Assembly (NCBI RefSeq): GCF_004402045.1 | Contig: NZ_SOMG01000023.1 | Location: 372,001 to 436,000 of the forward strand | Origin: Lelliottia nimipressuralis | Lineage (GTDB): Bacteria > Pseudomonadota > Gammaproteobacteria > Enterobacterales > Enterobacteriaceae | Length of the DNA stretch: 64,000 bases | Direction of reading: 5' to 3' | In this document: piece by piece, positions 42,553 through 50,504 of the stretch | How the letters are laid out: every line of letters begins with the position of its first letter | Position numbering within the stretch: the first letter of the stretch is position 1 | The notes under the pieces: model-generated | The model's database searches: none | Seen by the model: only the letters and a program-made list of their open reading frames with translations | Told to the model about the DNA's origin: nothing | Position numbers and translations under genes: made by a program

Positions 42553-42681
42553 ATATTTGCTTTTTATAACTCATGCGCCAGGCTTAGCCATTTGCTGATA
42601 TAATGGCTGGCTTGCGTATCGATGCCGGAATAACACATATCCGCATTGAGAGATTTTCATTAAAATCATATGGTTAGTAAT

Positions 42682-43218
42682 ATGAAACATACTGTTGAAG
42701 TGATGATCCCGGAAGCCGAGATCAAAGCGCGTATCGCCGAACTGGGTCGTCAAATCACCGAACATTACAAGGACAGCGGCAGCGAAATGGTGCTGGTTGG
42801 TCTGTTGCGTGGCTCTTTCATGTTCATGGCAGACCTGTGCCGTGAAGTGCATGTGTCACATGAGGTCGATTTTATGACCGCCTCCAGCTACGGCAGCGGC
42901 ATGTCCACAACCCGTGATGTGAAAATCCTGAAAGATCTGGATGAAGATATTCGTGGCAAAGATGTGTTGATCGTTGAGGATATTATCGACTCCGGCAACA
43001 CGCTCTCAAAAGTGCGCGAGATCCTGAGCCTGCGTGAGCCAAAATCTCTGGCTATCTGCACCCTGCTGGATAAGCCGACCCGCCGTGAAGTGCAGGTGCC
43101 GGTTGAGTTCGTGGGCTTCTCCATTCCGGACGAATTCGTCGTCGGTTACGGCATTGACTACGCGCAGCGTTATCGTCATCTGCCGTATGTTGGGAAAGTG
43201 GTATTGCTGGACGAGTAG
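42682..43218 (+). CDS. hpt: Hypoxanthine phosphoribosyltransferase
   Basis: Purine salvage enzyme making IMP from hypoxanthine and PRPP. It has 178 residues. The PRPP-binding loop [15 protein letters not shown] and the flexible catalytic loop [13 protein letters not shown] are present. The ATG at 42682 matches the current E. coli start; an ATG 12 bases upstream (42670) is also possible and neither has a strong ribosome-binding site. Confidence 0.96.
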   Translation: MKHTVEVMIPEAEIKARIAELGRQITEHYKDSGSEMVLVGLLRGSFMFMADLCREVHVSHEVDFMTASSYGSGMSTTRDVKILKDLDEDIRGKDVLIVEDIIDSGNTLSKVREILSLREPKSLAICTLLDKPTRREVQVPVEFVGFSIPDEFVVGYGIDYAQRYRHLPYVGKVVLLDE

Positions 43219-43223
43219 CACAT

Positions 43224-43255
43224 GTAGGCCGGGTAAGGCGCAGCCGCCACCCGGC
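43224..43255. repeat. REP element between hpt and can
   Basis: GTAGGCCGGGTAAGGCGCAG followed by CCGCCACCCGGC is a REP palindrome between convergent genes. Confidence 0.8.
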
Positions 43256-43260
43256 TTTGT

Positions 43261-43923
43261 TTATTTATGGTTCACGTGCTTAAGCTTGAGGTTAGCAATC
43301 CCTGAACGGTAACGCTGCTCCAGCGTTTCGCGGTTGGTGGCGGTGACTTCCAGATTGCGCAGCAGACCATCGTGAATACCGTACGCCCAGCCGTGGATGG
43401 TGACCTTCTGCCCGCGCTTCCACGCTGACTGCATGATCGTTGAGTGGCCCAGGTTATACACCTGCTCCATCACGTTGAGTTCGCAAAGGGTATCCATGCG
43501 ACGCTCCTGCGGCATTTCGCCCAACAGTGAGCTATGTTTGAACCAGATATCGCGGATGTGCAGCAGCCAGTTATCGATTAATCCCAGCTCCGTATTTTCG
43601 ACCGCTGCCTGCACGCCGCCGCAGCCATAATGGCCGCAAATAATGATGTGCTCGACTTCCAGAACGTCAACGGCATACTGAACAACTGAAAGACAGTTAA
43701 GATCGGTGTGAATTACCAGGTTGGCGACATTACGGTGAACAAACAGTTCGCCGGGCTCGAGGCCGGTCAGACGCTCTGCCGGTACGCGGCTGTCGGAACA
43801 TCCAATCCAGAGAAAGCGTGGGTTCTGAGCCTGCGAGAGTTTTCCAAAAAATCCGGGGTCTTCCTCCACCAGCATTTTTGACCATAGTGCATTGTTGCTG
43901 ATGAGTGTATCTATGTTGTTCAT
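43261..43923 (-). CDS. can: Beta-class carbonic anhydrase Can
   Basis: Zinc enzyme interconverting CO2 and bicarbonate, needed for carboxylations at air CO2 levels. It has 220 residues. Zinc ligands C42 and D44 (GCSDSR, 41-46) and the His and Cys of GHYGCGGV (H98 and C101 by family numbering) are present; R46 pairs with D44. The ATG at 43923 matches the E. coli protein. Divergent from yadG. Confidence 0.97.
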   Translation of the reverse strand: MNNIDTLISNNALWSKMLVEEDPGFFGKLSQAQNPRFLWIGCSDSRVPAERLTGLEPGELFVHRNVANLVIHTDLNCLSVVQYAVDVLEVEHIIICGHYGCGGVQAAVENTELGLIDNWLLHIRDIWFKHSSLLGEMPQERRMDTLCELNVMEQVYNLGHSTIMQSAWKRGQKVTIHGWAYGIHDGLLRNLEVTATNRETLEQRYRSGIANLKLKHVNHK

Positions 43924-44030
43924 GGAGGTTAGCGACCTGTAACCGAGTAATTGCGTTGCGCTACTATAGGGTAACCCGACTTTTAATGAAACCACACAAC
44001 GCGTGTAAGAACTGAAGGTAAGTGAATTTC

Positions 44031-44957
44031 ATGGCAATTGCACTGGAGCTTGAGCAGCTTAAAAAAACCTATTCGGGTGGCGTTCAGGCGCTACGCGGGA
44101 TAGATCTTAAAGTAGAGTCCGGCGATTTTTATGCGCTTCTGGGGCCGAACGGGGCGGGGAAATCGACCACTATTGGTATTATCAGCTCGCTGGTCAATAA
44201 AACGTCCGGCAGGGTGAGCGTTTTTGGGTACGACCTGCAAAAAGATGTGGTGAACGCCAAGCGCCAGCTGGGGCTGGTACCGCAGGAGTTCAACTTCAAC
44301 CCGTTCGAGACGGTGCAGCAAATTGTCGTTAACCAGGCGGGTTATTACGGCGTTGAGCGTAAAGAGGCCCTGGAGCGGAGCGAAAAGTACCTAAAACAGC
44401 TCGATCTGTGGGAAAAACGCAACGAGCGTGCGCGCATGTTGTCCGGTGGGATGAAGCGCCGCCTGATGATTGCCCGTGCGCTGATGCACGAGCCAAAACT
44501 GCTGATCCTCGATGAGCCGACTGCGGGCGTGGATATTGAACTGCGTCGTTCCATGTGGGGCTTCCTCAAAGACCTCAACGACAAAGGCACCACCATTATT
44601 CTGACCACTCACTATCTTGAAGAGGCTGAAATGCTGTGCCGCAACATCGGCATCATTCAGCACGGCGAGCTGGTGGAAAACACCTCAATGAAGAATCTGC
44701 TCTCCAAGCTGAAATCAGAAACCTTCATTCTCGATCTGGCGGCAAAAAGCCCGCTACCGAAGCTCGAAGGGTATCAGTATCGTCTCGTTGATACCTCGAC
44801 GCTTGAAGTGGAAGTGCTGCGCGAGCAGGGGATTAACAGCGTGTTCTCGCAGCTGAGCGCGCAGGGTATTCAGGTCTTAAGTATGCGTAACAAAGCGAAC
44901 CGACTGGAAGAGCTGTTTGTCTCTCTGGTGCAGGATAAACAAGGAGACAAGGCATGA
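44031..44957 (+). CDS. yadG: ABC transporter ATP-binding protein YadG
   Basis: ATPase subunit of a two-gene ABC-2 type exporter. It has 308 residues: Walker A GPNGAGKST (about 38-46), signature LSGGMKRR (about 137-144), Walker B LLILDEPTAGVD and H-loop LTTHYLEEAE, then a C-terminal extension of about 80 residues. The substrate is unknown. The ATG at 44031 aligns with the E. coli start. Its stop overlaps the yadH start. Confidence 0.95.
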   Translation: MAIALELEQLKKTYSGGVQALRGIDLKVESGDFYALLGPNGAGKSTTIGIISSLVNKTSGRVSVFGYDLQKDVVNAKRQLGLVPQEFNFNPFETVQQIVVNQAGYYGVERKEALERSEKYLKQLDLWEKRNERARMLSGGMKRRLMIARALMHEPKLLILDEPTAGVDIELRRSMWGFLKDLNDKGTTIILTTHYLEEAEMLCRNIGIIQHGELVENTSMKNLLSKLKSETFILDLAAKSPLPKLEGYQYRLVDTSTLEVEVLREQGINSVFSQLSAQGIQVLSMRNKANRLEELFVSLVQDKQGDKA

Positions 44958-45724
44958 CGCATCTTTACTGGGTCGCGCTGAAAAGTATCTGGGCAAAAGA
45001 GATTAACCGTTTTATGCGTATCTGGGTGCAAACCCTGGTGCCGCCGGTTATCACGATGACGCTCTACTTCATCATCTTCGGTAACCTGATTGGTTCCCGG
45101 ATTGGTGAAATGCACGGCTTTACCTATATGCAGTTTATCGTGCCGGGCCTGATCATGATGGCGGTGATCACCAACGCCTATGCCAACGTGGCGTCGTCAT
45201 TCTTTAGCGCCAAGTTCCAGCGCAATATTGAAGAGCTGCTGGTCGCGCCTGTACCGACGCACGTCATTATTGCTGGCTATGTTGGCGGCGGCGTGGCGCG
45301 CGGGCTGTGCGTGGGGATCCTGGTCACGGCGATTTCGCTGTTCTTTGTCCCGTTCCAGGTGCATTCGTGGCTGTTTGTCGCGCTGACGCTGCTCCTGACG
45401 GCAATTCTGTTCTCACTGGCCGGTCTGCTTAACGCCGTGTTCGCCAAAACGTTTGACGATATTAGCCTCATCCCGACCTTCGTACTGACGCCGCTGACCT
45501 ATCTCGGCGGAGTGTTCTACTCCCTGACGCTGCTGCCGCCGTTCTGGCAGGCGCTGTCGCACCTGAACCCGATTGTCTACATGATCAGCGGTTTCCGCTT
45601 TGGCTTCCTCGGGATTACCGATGTGCCGCTGTTTACCACGGTGGCGGTGCTGGTGGTGTTCATCATCGCTTTCTACCTGCTGTGCTGGTATCTGATCCAG
45701 CGCGGGCGCGGTCTGCGCAGCTAA
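44954..45724 (+). CDS. yadH: ABC-2 type transporter permease YadH
   Basis: Membrane subunit of the YadGH exporter: 256 residues with six predicted membrane segments, an N-terminal cytoplasmic amphipathic segment (KEINRFMRIWVQTLV), and ABC-2 family signatures ELLVAPVPTHVI and PLTYLGGVFYSLTLLP. Start overlaps yadG (ATGA), indicating a stable two-gene unit. Substrate unknown. Confidence 0.95.
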   Translation: MTHLYWVALKSIWAKEINRFMRIWVQTLVPPVITMTLYFIIFGNLIGSRIGEMHGFTYMQFIVPGLIMMAVITNAYANVASSFFSAKFQRNIEELLVAPVPTHVIIAGYVGGGVARGLCVGILVTAISLFFVPFQVHSWLFVALTLLLTAILFSLAGLLNAVFAKTFDDISLIPTFVLTPLTYLGGVFYSLTLLPPFWQALSHLNPIVYMISGFRFGFLGITDVPLFTTVAVLVVFIIAFYLLCWYLIQRGRGLRS

Positions 45725-45730
45725 CCTTCT

Positions 45731-45766
45731 GCCCGGCGACATTCTGTTTGCCGGGCACTTTTCTTT
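45731..45766 (+). terminator. Terminator after yadH
   Basis: GCCCGGC (45731-45737) and GCCGGGC (45750-45756) around a 12-base loop, followed by ACTTTTCTTT. Confidence 0.7.
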
Positions 45767-45829
45767 GACAGTTATCACCGAAAGCTAACCTTCACTCCGC
45801 TAAACTACTTGCCTGCTAAGGAGAGAGTT

Positions 45830-46270
45830 ATGCTGGGATGGGTTATCACCTGCCACGATGAACACGCGCAGGATATGCTGGACAAGCTTGAAGCCAGATT
45901 TGGCCCGCTGGTGCAATGCCGGGCGGTAAATTACTGGCGCGGGTTGAGCACCAACATGCTGAGCCGAATGATGTGCGATGCCCTGCATGAAACTGACACG
46001 GGTGATGGCGTTATTTTTCTTACCGATAAATCGGGCGCGCCACCTTACCGCTCAGCCGCGTTGCTGAGCCACAAGCATGCGTGCTGTGAAGTGATCTCGG
46101 GCATCAACTTCGCCCTGCTGGCGTTAATGTATCCACAGCGTGAATTATTAAGCAGCGCGGAGTTTCGCCATGCCATCGTGGCGCAGGGCGTTCCGGGCGT
46201 CAGCAGCTTGTGGCATCAGCAGCAGAAAAATCCTCCCTTCGTCCTGCTCCATGACTTGTATAAGAATTAA
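45830..46270 (+). CDS. yadI: PTS mannose-type EIIA component YadI
   Basis: Stand-alone EIIA domain of the mannose PTS family, 146 residues. His9 (VITCHDEHA) is at the position of the phosphorylated histidine. No EIIB, EIIC or EIID partner is adjacent, so it probably has a regulatory or promiscuous role. The ATG at 45830 follows AAGGAGAGAGTT; an upstream in-frame ATG is rejected. Confidence 0.92.
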   Translation: MLGWVITCHDEHAQDMLDKLEARFGPLVQCRAVNYWRGLSTNMLSRMMCDALHETDTGDGVIFLTDKSGAPPYRSAALLSHKHACCEVISGINFALLALMYPQRELLSSAEFRHAIVAQGVPGVSSLWHQQQKNPPFVLLHDLYKN

Positions 46271-46273
46271 ACA

Positions 46274-46301
46274 TTGGTATTGATGTCTCATTTGTTACAA
46301 T
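46274..46301 (+). promoter_or_regulatory. Candidate yadE promoter
   Basis: TTGGTA (46274-46279) and TACAAT (46296-46301) with a 16-base spacer, 31 bases before the yadE start. Assigned by eye. Confidence 0.5.
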
Positions 46302-46332
46302 AGTGGCAGTTTCCCGCACCGATTAAGACACC

Positions 46333-47580
46333 ATGTTACCGCGTATTCTTTTCTTGCTTTTGATGCTCATTTCCGGCGTCAGCTCGGCCAGTTTACTCAG
46401 CCAGCAAACGCTGCCTGCCCAGTATATGCAAACCACCGAAGATGCGGCCATCTGGGCGCAGGTGGGAAACAGTGTTATCAACGTTGGCAATGTGCGCGCC
46501 GGGCAGATCCTGGCCGTTGTGCCCGCGGCGGCGGACTACTACGAGTTTCGCTTCGGTTTTGGTACGGGATTTATCGACAAGGAGCACCTTGAGGCGGTTC
46601 AGGGGAAACAGCGCGTCGAGGACAGCCTTGGGGATCTCAATAAGCCCTTGAGCAATCAGAACCTCATTACCTGGAAAGACACGCCGGTGTATAACGCGCC
46701 TTCCAGCGGGAGTGCACCGTTCGGCACATTAAGCGCGAATCTTCGCTATCCGATCCTGAACAAACTTAAAGACCGTCTGAATCAGACCTGGTTCCAGATC
46801 CGCATCGGCAACCGCCTGGCGTGGGTGAGTAGCCTGGATGCACAAGAAGATAACGGGATCCCGATTCTGACCTACCATCATATTCTGCGTGATGAAGAGA
46901 ACACCCGTTTTCGACATACCTCCACCACGACCAGCGTGCGTGCGTTCAATAACCAGATGGCCTGGCTGCGCGATCAGGGGTATACCACCCTGACGATGTA
47001 TCAGTTGGAAGGGTATGTGCGTAACAAACTGAATTTGCCTGCCAAATCGGTAGTGATTACCTTTGATGACGGGCTCAAATCGGTAAGCCGCTATGCTTTT
47101 CCGATCCTGAAAGAGTACGGCTTTAACGCCACCGCGTTTATCATTTCATCCCGTATTAAGGGACATCCGCAGAAGTGGGACCCAAAATCGCTGCAGTTTA
47201 TGAGTGTCCAGGAGCTGAAGAGCATTCAGAGCGTTTTTGATATTCAGTCCCACACGCACTTCCTGCACCGCGTTGATGGCAACAAACATCCGATTTTACT
47301 GAGCCGCAGCTACCACGTGATCCTCTTCGATTTTGAGCGTTCTCGCCGGGCGCTGGCACAGTTTAATCCGCGCGTGCTGTATCTCTCTTATCCCTTTGGC
47401 GGCTACGACAACAAAGCAATAAAAGCAGCAAACGATGCCGGTTTCCACCTGGCGGTGACAACGGTAAAAGGGAAGGTCAAGCCGGGGGATAATCCGTTCT
47501 TACTGAAACGTCTGTATATCTTAAGAACGGATTCGCTGGAGACGATGTCGCGGCTGATCAGCAACCAGCCGCAGGGGTAA
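46333..47580 (+). CDS. yadE: Polysaccharide deacetylase family protein YadE
   Basis: Exported protein of 415 residues with a signal peptide ([19 protein letters not shown]). Residues about 25-165 form an SH3-like N-terminal region. The NodB deacetylase domain follows, with ILTYHHIL, the metal and catalytic [18 protein letters not shown] and [10 protein letters not shown]. It probably removes acetyl groups from an envelope polysaccharide; the substrate is unknown. It is convergent with the fimbrial adhesin gene: only one base separates their stop codons, leaving no room for a terminator outside coding sequence. Confidence 0.9.
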   Translation: MLPRILFLLLMLISGVSSASLLSQQTLPAQYMQTTEDAAIWAQVGNSVINVGNVRAGQILAVVPAAADYYEFRFGFGTGFIDKEHLEAVQGKQRVEDSLGDLNKPLSNQNLITWKDTPVYNAPSSGSAPFGTLSANLRYPILNKLKDRLNQTWFQIRIGNRLAWVSSLDAQEDNGIPILTYHHILRDEENTRFRHTSTTTSVRAFNNQMAWLRDQGYTTLTMYQLEGYVRNKLNLPAKSVVITFDDGLKSVSRYAFPILKEYGFNATAFIISSRIKGHPQKWDPKSLQFMSVQELKSIQSVFDIQSHTHFLHRVDGNKHPILLSRSYHVILFDFERSRRALAQFNPRVLYLSYPFGGYDNKAIKAANDAGFHLAVTTVKGKVKPGDNPFLLKRLYILRTDSLETMSRLISNQPQG

Positions 47581-47581
47581 A

Positions 47582-48664
47582 TTACTCGTAGGTAAACTGC
47601 AGGGTACCGATGGCGCTGAATGTGCCAGAGGTGACTTTTTCTGTGTCAGACTTAACCAGCTGCGCCGTAAGTAACCGGCTGAATAACAAAATAGTGGTGT
47701 TCTCGCTCGCGCTATAGCTGTTCGTTGAGTTAGGTACCACCTGGCTGTTGTCTGGCCACTTCAGTAACACGCCCACGCCTTTTGCCGCATTCGAGGACGC
47801 AGTGTTGGCGAGTAATGTGCTATCAGTCCCGGTTGTCTTACTGGTGGTCAACTTCATGGTGATTTTACGTGTGTTGGTACAATTCCCGGACACCTGTACA
47901 AATACGTTTTGCGTGTTATCGTTTTCGAGATCGGATACACCATAATCCCCCAAATCCACGGTTTTGGGGGCCGTAAGGGTGCAGGTTGGTTTTGCAACAG
48001 GAACATTGAAGCCCATATTGGGTACCGTAATTAACGGACGCGGGTGGTCGCTTTCATCTGAAGTATAGGGGTCACCCAATACAATATTGCCAATATTTCC
48101 AGCTACCGGGCCAATCATTGTGACGCTTTCGGGTATGCCAGCATAGGAAGGTAATTGATAAAACTCCATGCGGGCATACCACCATTTTGTTTTCACCACG
48201 TCTGAGTTATCTGCCTGATTGGCCGTTTCTTCATAACTCCCTGTCTTCGCCGGGAAAAAGGCATTAAAGGCATTGCTGTTGGGGTACATGGCCAGCGTGT
48301 AGGCAATCCCCGTGACGTTAGTTTTAAAGAGTGCTTTTCCGTCCACGCTACCGACGACCAGTGAGCTGTCCGTTTTCTGATAGACGCGTTCTCCGTCATT
48401 ACCTGTTGTACACCAGGAGAACAGACCCGGACTGACCTGCAAATCAATAAGACTACTTATCTTTGTCGGTACGCTGACGTTATCCAGAGGAACGAGTGTC
48501 GGTTTCACACCGCTGACATCTGATATAGGCTGAACAGAAAATGCATTAAATTTACATTCATATAAATCCGCTGATGCGGAAAAACTTATTGCAAGAAGTG
48601 ACAAAGCAAGGCCTGCACCTTTTGTGAAAAATTGTTTTTGCCTGGACCCTGCTGTATAAAACAT
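47582..48664 (-). CDS. yadC: Fimbrial tip adhesin, YadC-like
   Basis: Secreted two-domain fimbrial protein of 360 residues (E. coli YadC is about 412). Signal peptide ends near SASA (about residue 32). The N-terminal half (33-210) is a divergent receptor-binding-type domain; the C-terminal half (about 212-360) is a pilin domain with paired cysteines (CTLTAPKTVDLG and SGNCTNT) and a terminal GTLQFTYE beta-zipper strand. It is last in the seven-gene operon. AAGGAA lies seven bases before the ATG. The receptor is unknown. Confidence 0.8.
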   Translation of the reverse strand: MFYTAGSRQKQFFTKGAGLALSLLAISFSASADLYECKFNAFSVQPISDVSGVKPTLVPLDNVSVPTKISSLIDLQVSPGLFSWCTTGNDGERVYQKTDSSLVVGSVDGKALFKTNVTGIAYTLAMYPNSNAFNAFFPAKTGSYEETANQADNSDVVKTKWWYARMEFYQLPSYAGIPESVTMIGPVAGNIGNIVLGDPYTSDESDHPRPLITVPNMGFNVPVAKPTCTLTAPKTVDLGDYGVSDLENDNTQNVFVQVSGNCTNTRKITMKLTTSKTTGTDSTLLANTASSNAAKGVGVLLKWPDNSQVVPNSTNSYSASENTTILLFSRLLTAQLVKSDTEKVTSGTFSAIGTLQFTYE

Positions 48665-48698
48665 TGATAATTCCTTATACCCGACAGTTGATTCAATA

Positions 48699-49331
48699 TT
48701 AATTATAAATAACGCTGATTAGCGCGCTTGTGGTAACCTTACCCACACTAATGTTTCCTGTGCTTTGATAACGGGCATAGAAATTATAATTTGTTAAATA
48801 TTCATTGCTGTTTTGGTCAGATATATCAAAAATAACATCTGACGTTCCCGTTGTATTTACCACATTGGTATTGTGTTTTTCTGAGAAAATAACAATGCCG
48901 ACATTTTCTGCCCCGCCTGCTGAGGCGGGAATGTCATTGGCAAACACTTGCTGACTACTGCCGGCAAATTTTCCACTTTGTGGTTTAAATTCAAAATGCA
49001 GGGTTTTTGCCAGTCCAGACTCACTTTCCGCACAGCTTTTCACTTGTACTACAAATCGTGTTCCTCCGGCTGCGTCTCCGGGTTGTAATCGTGGGCTACC
49101 ATCTGAGTTATAAAACCAACTGCTGCCCACGATCGGTAAGTTGACTTTCCCATCATTCGGAATACTGACTTGGCATGTATTATTAATAATGTTTGCCGTC
49201 ATATCCATTTCCAGGCTTGAGGCAAAACCTGCTGCTGGAAAACCTAGACAAAGGGCGAGCCAGGACATCATATTTTTAATGATTACGCGGGACTTGAACA
49301 TCCTGTATAAGCTACCTGTCTGAAGAAACAT
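48699..49331 (-). CDS. yadK: Minor fimbrial subunit, YadK-like
   Basis: Pilin-type subunit of 210 residues. Signal region is rich in hydrophobics (MMSWLALCLGFPAAGFA), then LEMDMTANIINNTCQVSI, a second cysteine (VKSCAES) and a C-terminal ALISVIYN strand for donor-strand exchange. The first ATG overlaps the preceding stop (TAATG), so coupling is likely; an internal Met at 49301 would give a shorter, more typical signal peptide and remains possible. Name is by operon position. Confidence 0.75.
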   Translation of the reverse strand: MFLQTGSLYRMFKSRVIIKNMMSWLALCLGFPAAGFASSLEMDMTANIINNTCQVSIPNDGKVNLPIVGSSWFYNSDGSPRLQPGDAAGGTRFVVQVKSCAESESGLAKTLHFEFKPQSGKFAGSSQQVFANDIPASAGGAENVGIVIFSEKHNTNVVNTTGTSDVIFDISDQNSNEYLTNYNFYARYQSTGNISVGKVTTSALISVIYN

Positions 49332-49888
49332 TATTGATAGGTCACGATAAACGTCACTGGCGCACTGACCGAACCCGTGGTCACGTCAGAAATGGTTTTA
49401 TCTTTGGCGATGACGATTCGCGCATCCATTTCAAAATCGCCCGCCCCGTTAGACAGATTAAGGACAGAACTGGGGGCGGTGCCGCAGTTCATAATGGAAC
49501 CTGAGTCGACAGAACCTTTCCAGATTTCAAAACCTACGTTATGCCCGGCTGCATACGAAGTACCATTTTTGGCATTTCCGGTACACGAACCGCCAGCACC
49601 CGGCGTGGCCTGGATGGTGGCATTTTTTACCCCGGCACAGTTGGTGAAGGCAATTTTGAACGCTTCTTCCCGGCTCTGGCTAACCAGGTCAGACTTAAAC
49701 ACATCGCCAAACGGCAGAATGCTAATCGGGGCTCCGCCGGCATTCTGAATTTCCGCGTTACAGGTTCCCGCTTCAATGGCGGAGGTAAAGGTTGCCTGAA
49801 CGCTCGTCGTACCCGTAATGGCGCTTAACGCAACGGAAGGCAGGGTGGCAGTTATCGCAAGCACCAGTAATGTCATTTTCATTTTCAT
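49331..49888 (-). CDS. yadL: Minor fimbrial subunit, YadL-like
   Basis: Pilin-type subunit of 185 residues. Signal peptide MKMKMTLLVLAITATLPSVALS; mature part with cysteines near IEAGTCNAEI and FTNCAGV forming the usual pilin disulphide, a further pair (GSCTG and MNCGT), and the C-terminal VTFIVTYQ strand. GGAG lies seven bases before the ATG. Likely an adaptor or tip-fibre subunit. Confidence 0.75.
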   Translation of the reverse strand: MKMKMTLLVLAITATLPSVALSAITGTTSVQATFTSAIEAGTCNAEIQNAGGAPISILPFGDVFKSDLVSQSREEAFKIAFTNCAGVKNATIQATPGAGGSCTGNAKNGTSYAAGHNVGFEIWKGSVDSGSIMNCGTAPSSVLNLSNGAGDFEMDARIVIAKDKTISDVTTGSVSAPVTFIVTYQ

Positions 49889-49912
49889 ATCAACGCTCCG
49901 TATTACTGCCAG

Positions 49913-50491
49913 TTATTCATAGGTGAAATTAAACGTAGCGATACCGCTAAAGTTGCCGGTCGTGCCTTGCCCGCTTGCGGTTTCAACCAGCGTCGCCAGG
50001 AGCGAAACTTCTCCAGAACTTATCTCTCCGCTCGACCAGGTGAGACGCTGACTATCGGTTGTGGAGTTGATGGTAAATGGGGCATCCGGGGTGGCAGTGC
50101 GGGAAATCGCGACGCCAATATGCTCCGCGCTGCCCTCACCAGAGAGTGAGTTCTCAATGGCCGTCACTACAGGACTGGCGTTGCCGCTAATGGTCGTTTT
50201 CAGCGCCGCGAGGCTGGAAGGGCAAGAGACCATTTTGAGCTTAAAACTGGTCGTCGCTTTCGCATTTTTCAAAATGATGTAATCCAGGCGTACCTTACCG
50301 TTAGCGCCGATGGGGATAACATTGCTGGTGCCATCGCCGGTGCCGCCTTCAATTTTCATATCGCAGGTAGTGTCACGAATATTAGCGGTAAAGGTAATAT
50401 CGAGGTTATCAGCGTATGTGCCCAGGGACAGCGCCATCAGCCCTGAACTTAAAATAAGTAATCCTGTTTTTTTCCCAGCTTCAATAAGCAT
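49913..50491 (-). CDS. yadM: Minor fimbrial subunit, YadM-like
   Basis: Pilin-type subunit of 192 residues with signal peptide ending near SLGTYA, the motif RDTTCDMKIEGGTGDG, a second cysteine in KMVSCPSS, and the C-terminal ATFNFTYE donor strand. AAGGAG lies seven bases before the ATG. It follows the usher gene by 13 bases. Confidence 0.78.
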   Translation of the reverse strand: MLIEAGKKTGLLILSSGLMALSLGTYADNLDITFTANIRDTTCDMKIEGGTGDGTSNVIPIGANGKVRLDYIILKNAKATTSFKLKMVSCPSSLAALKTTISGNASPVVTAIENSLSGEGSAEHIGVAISRTATPDAPFTINSTTDSQRLTWSSGEISSGEVSLLATLVETASGQGTTGNFSGIATFNFTYE

Positions 50492-50504
50492 GTTTTAACT
50501 CCTT

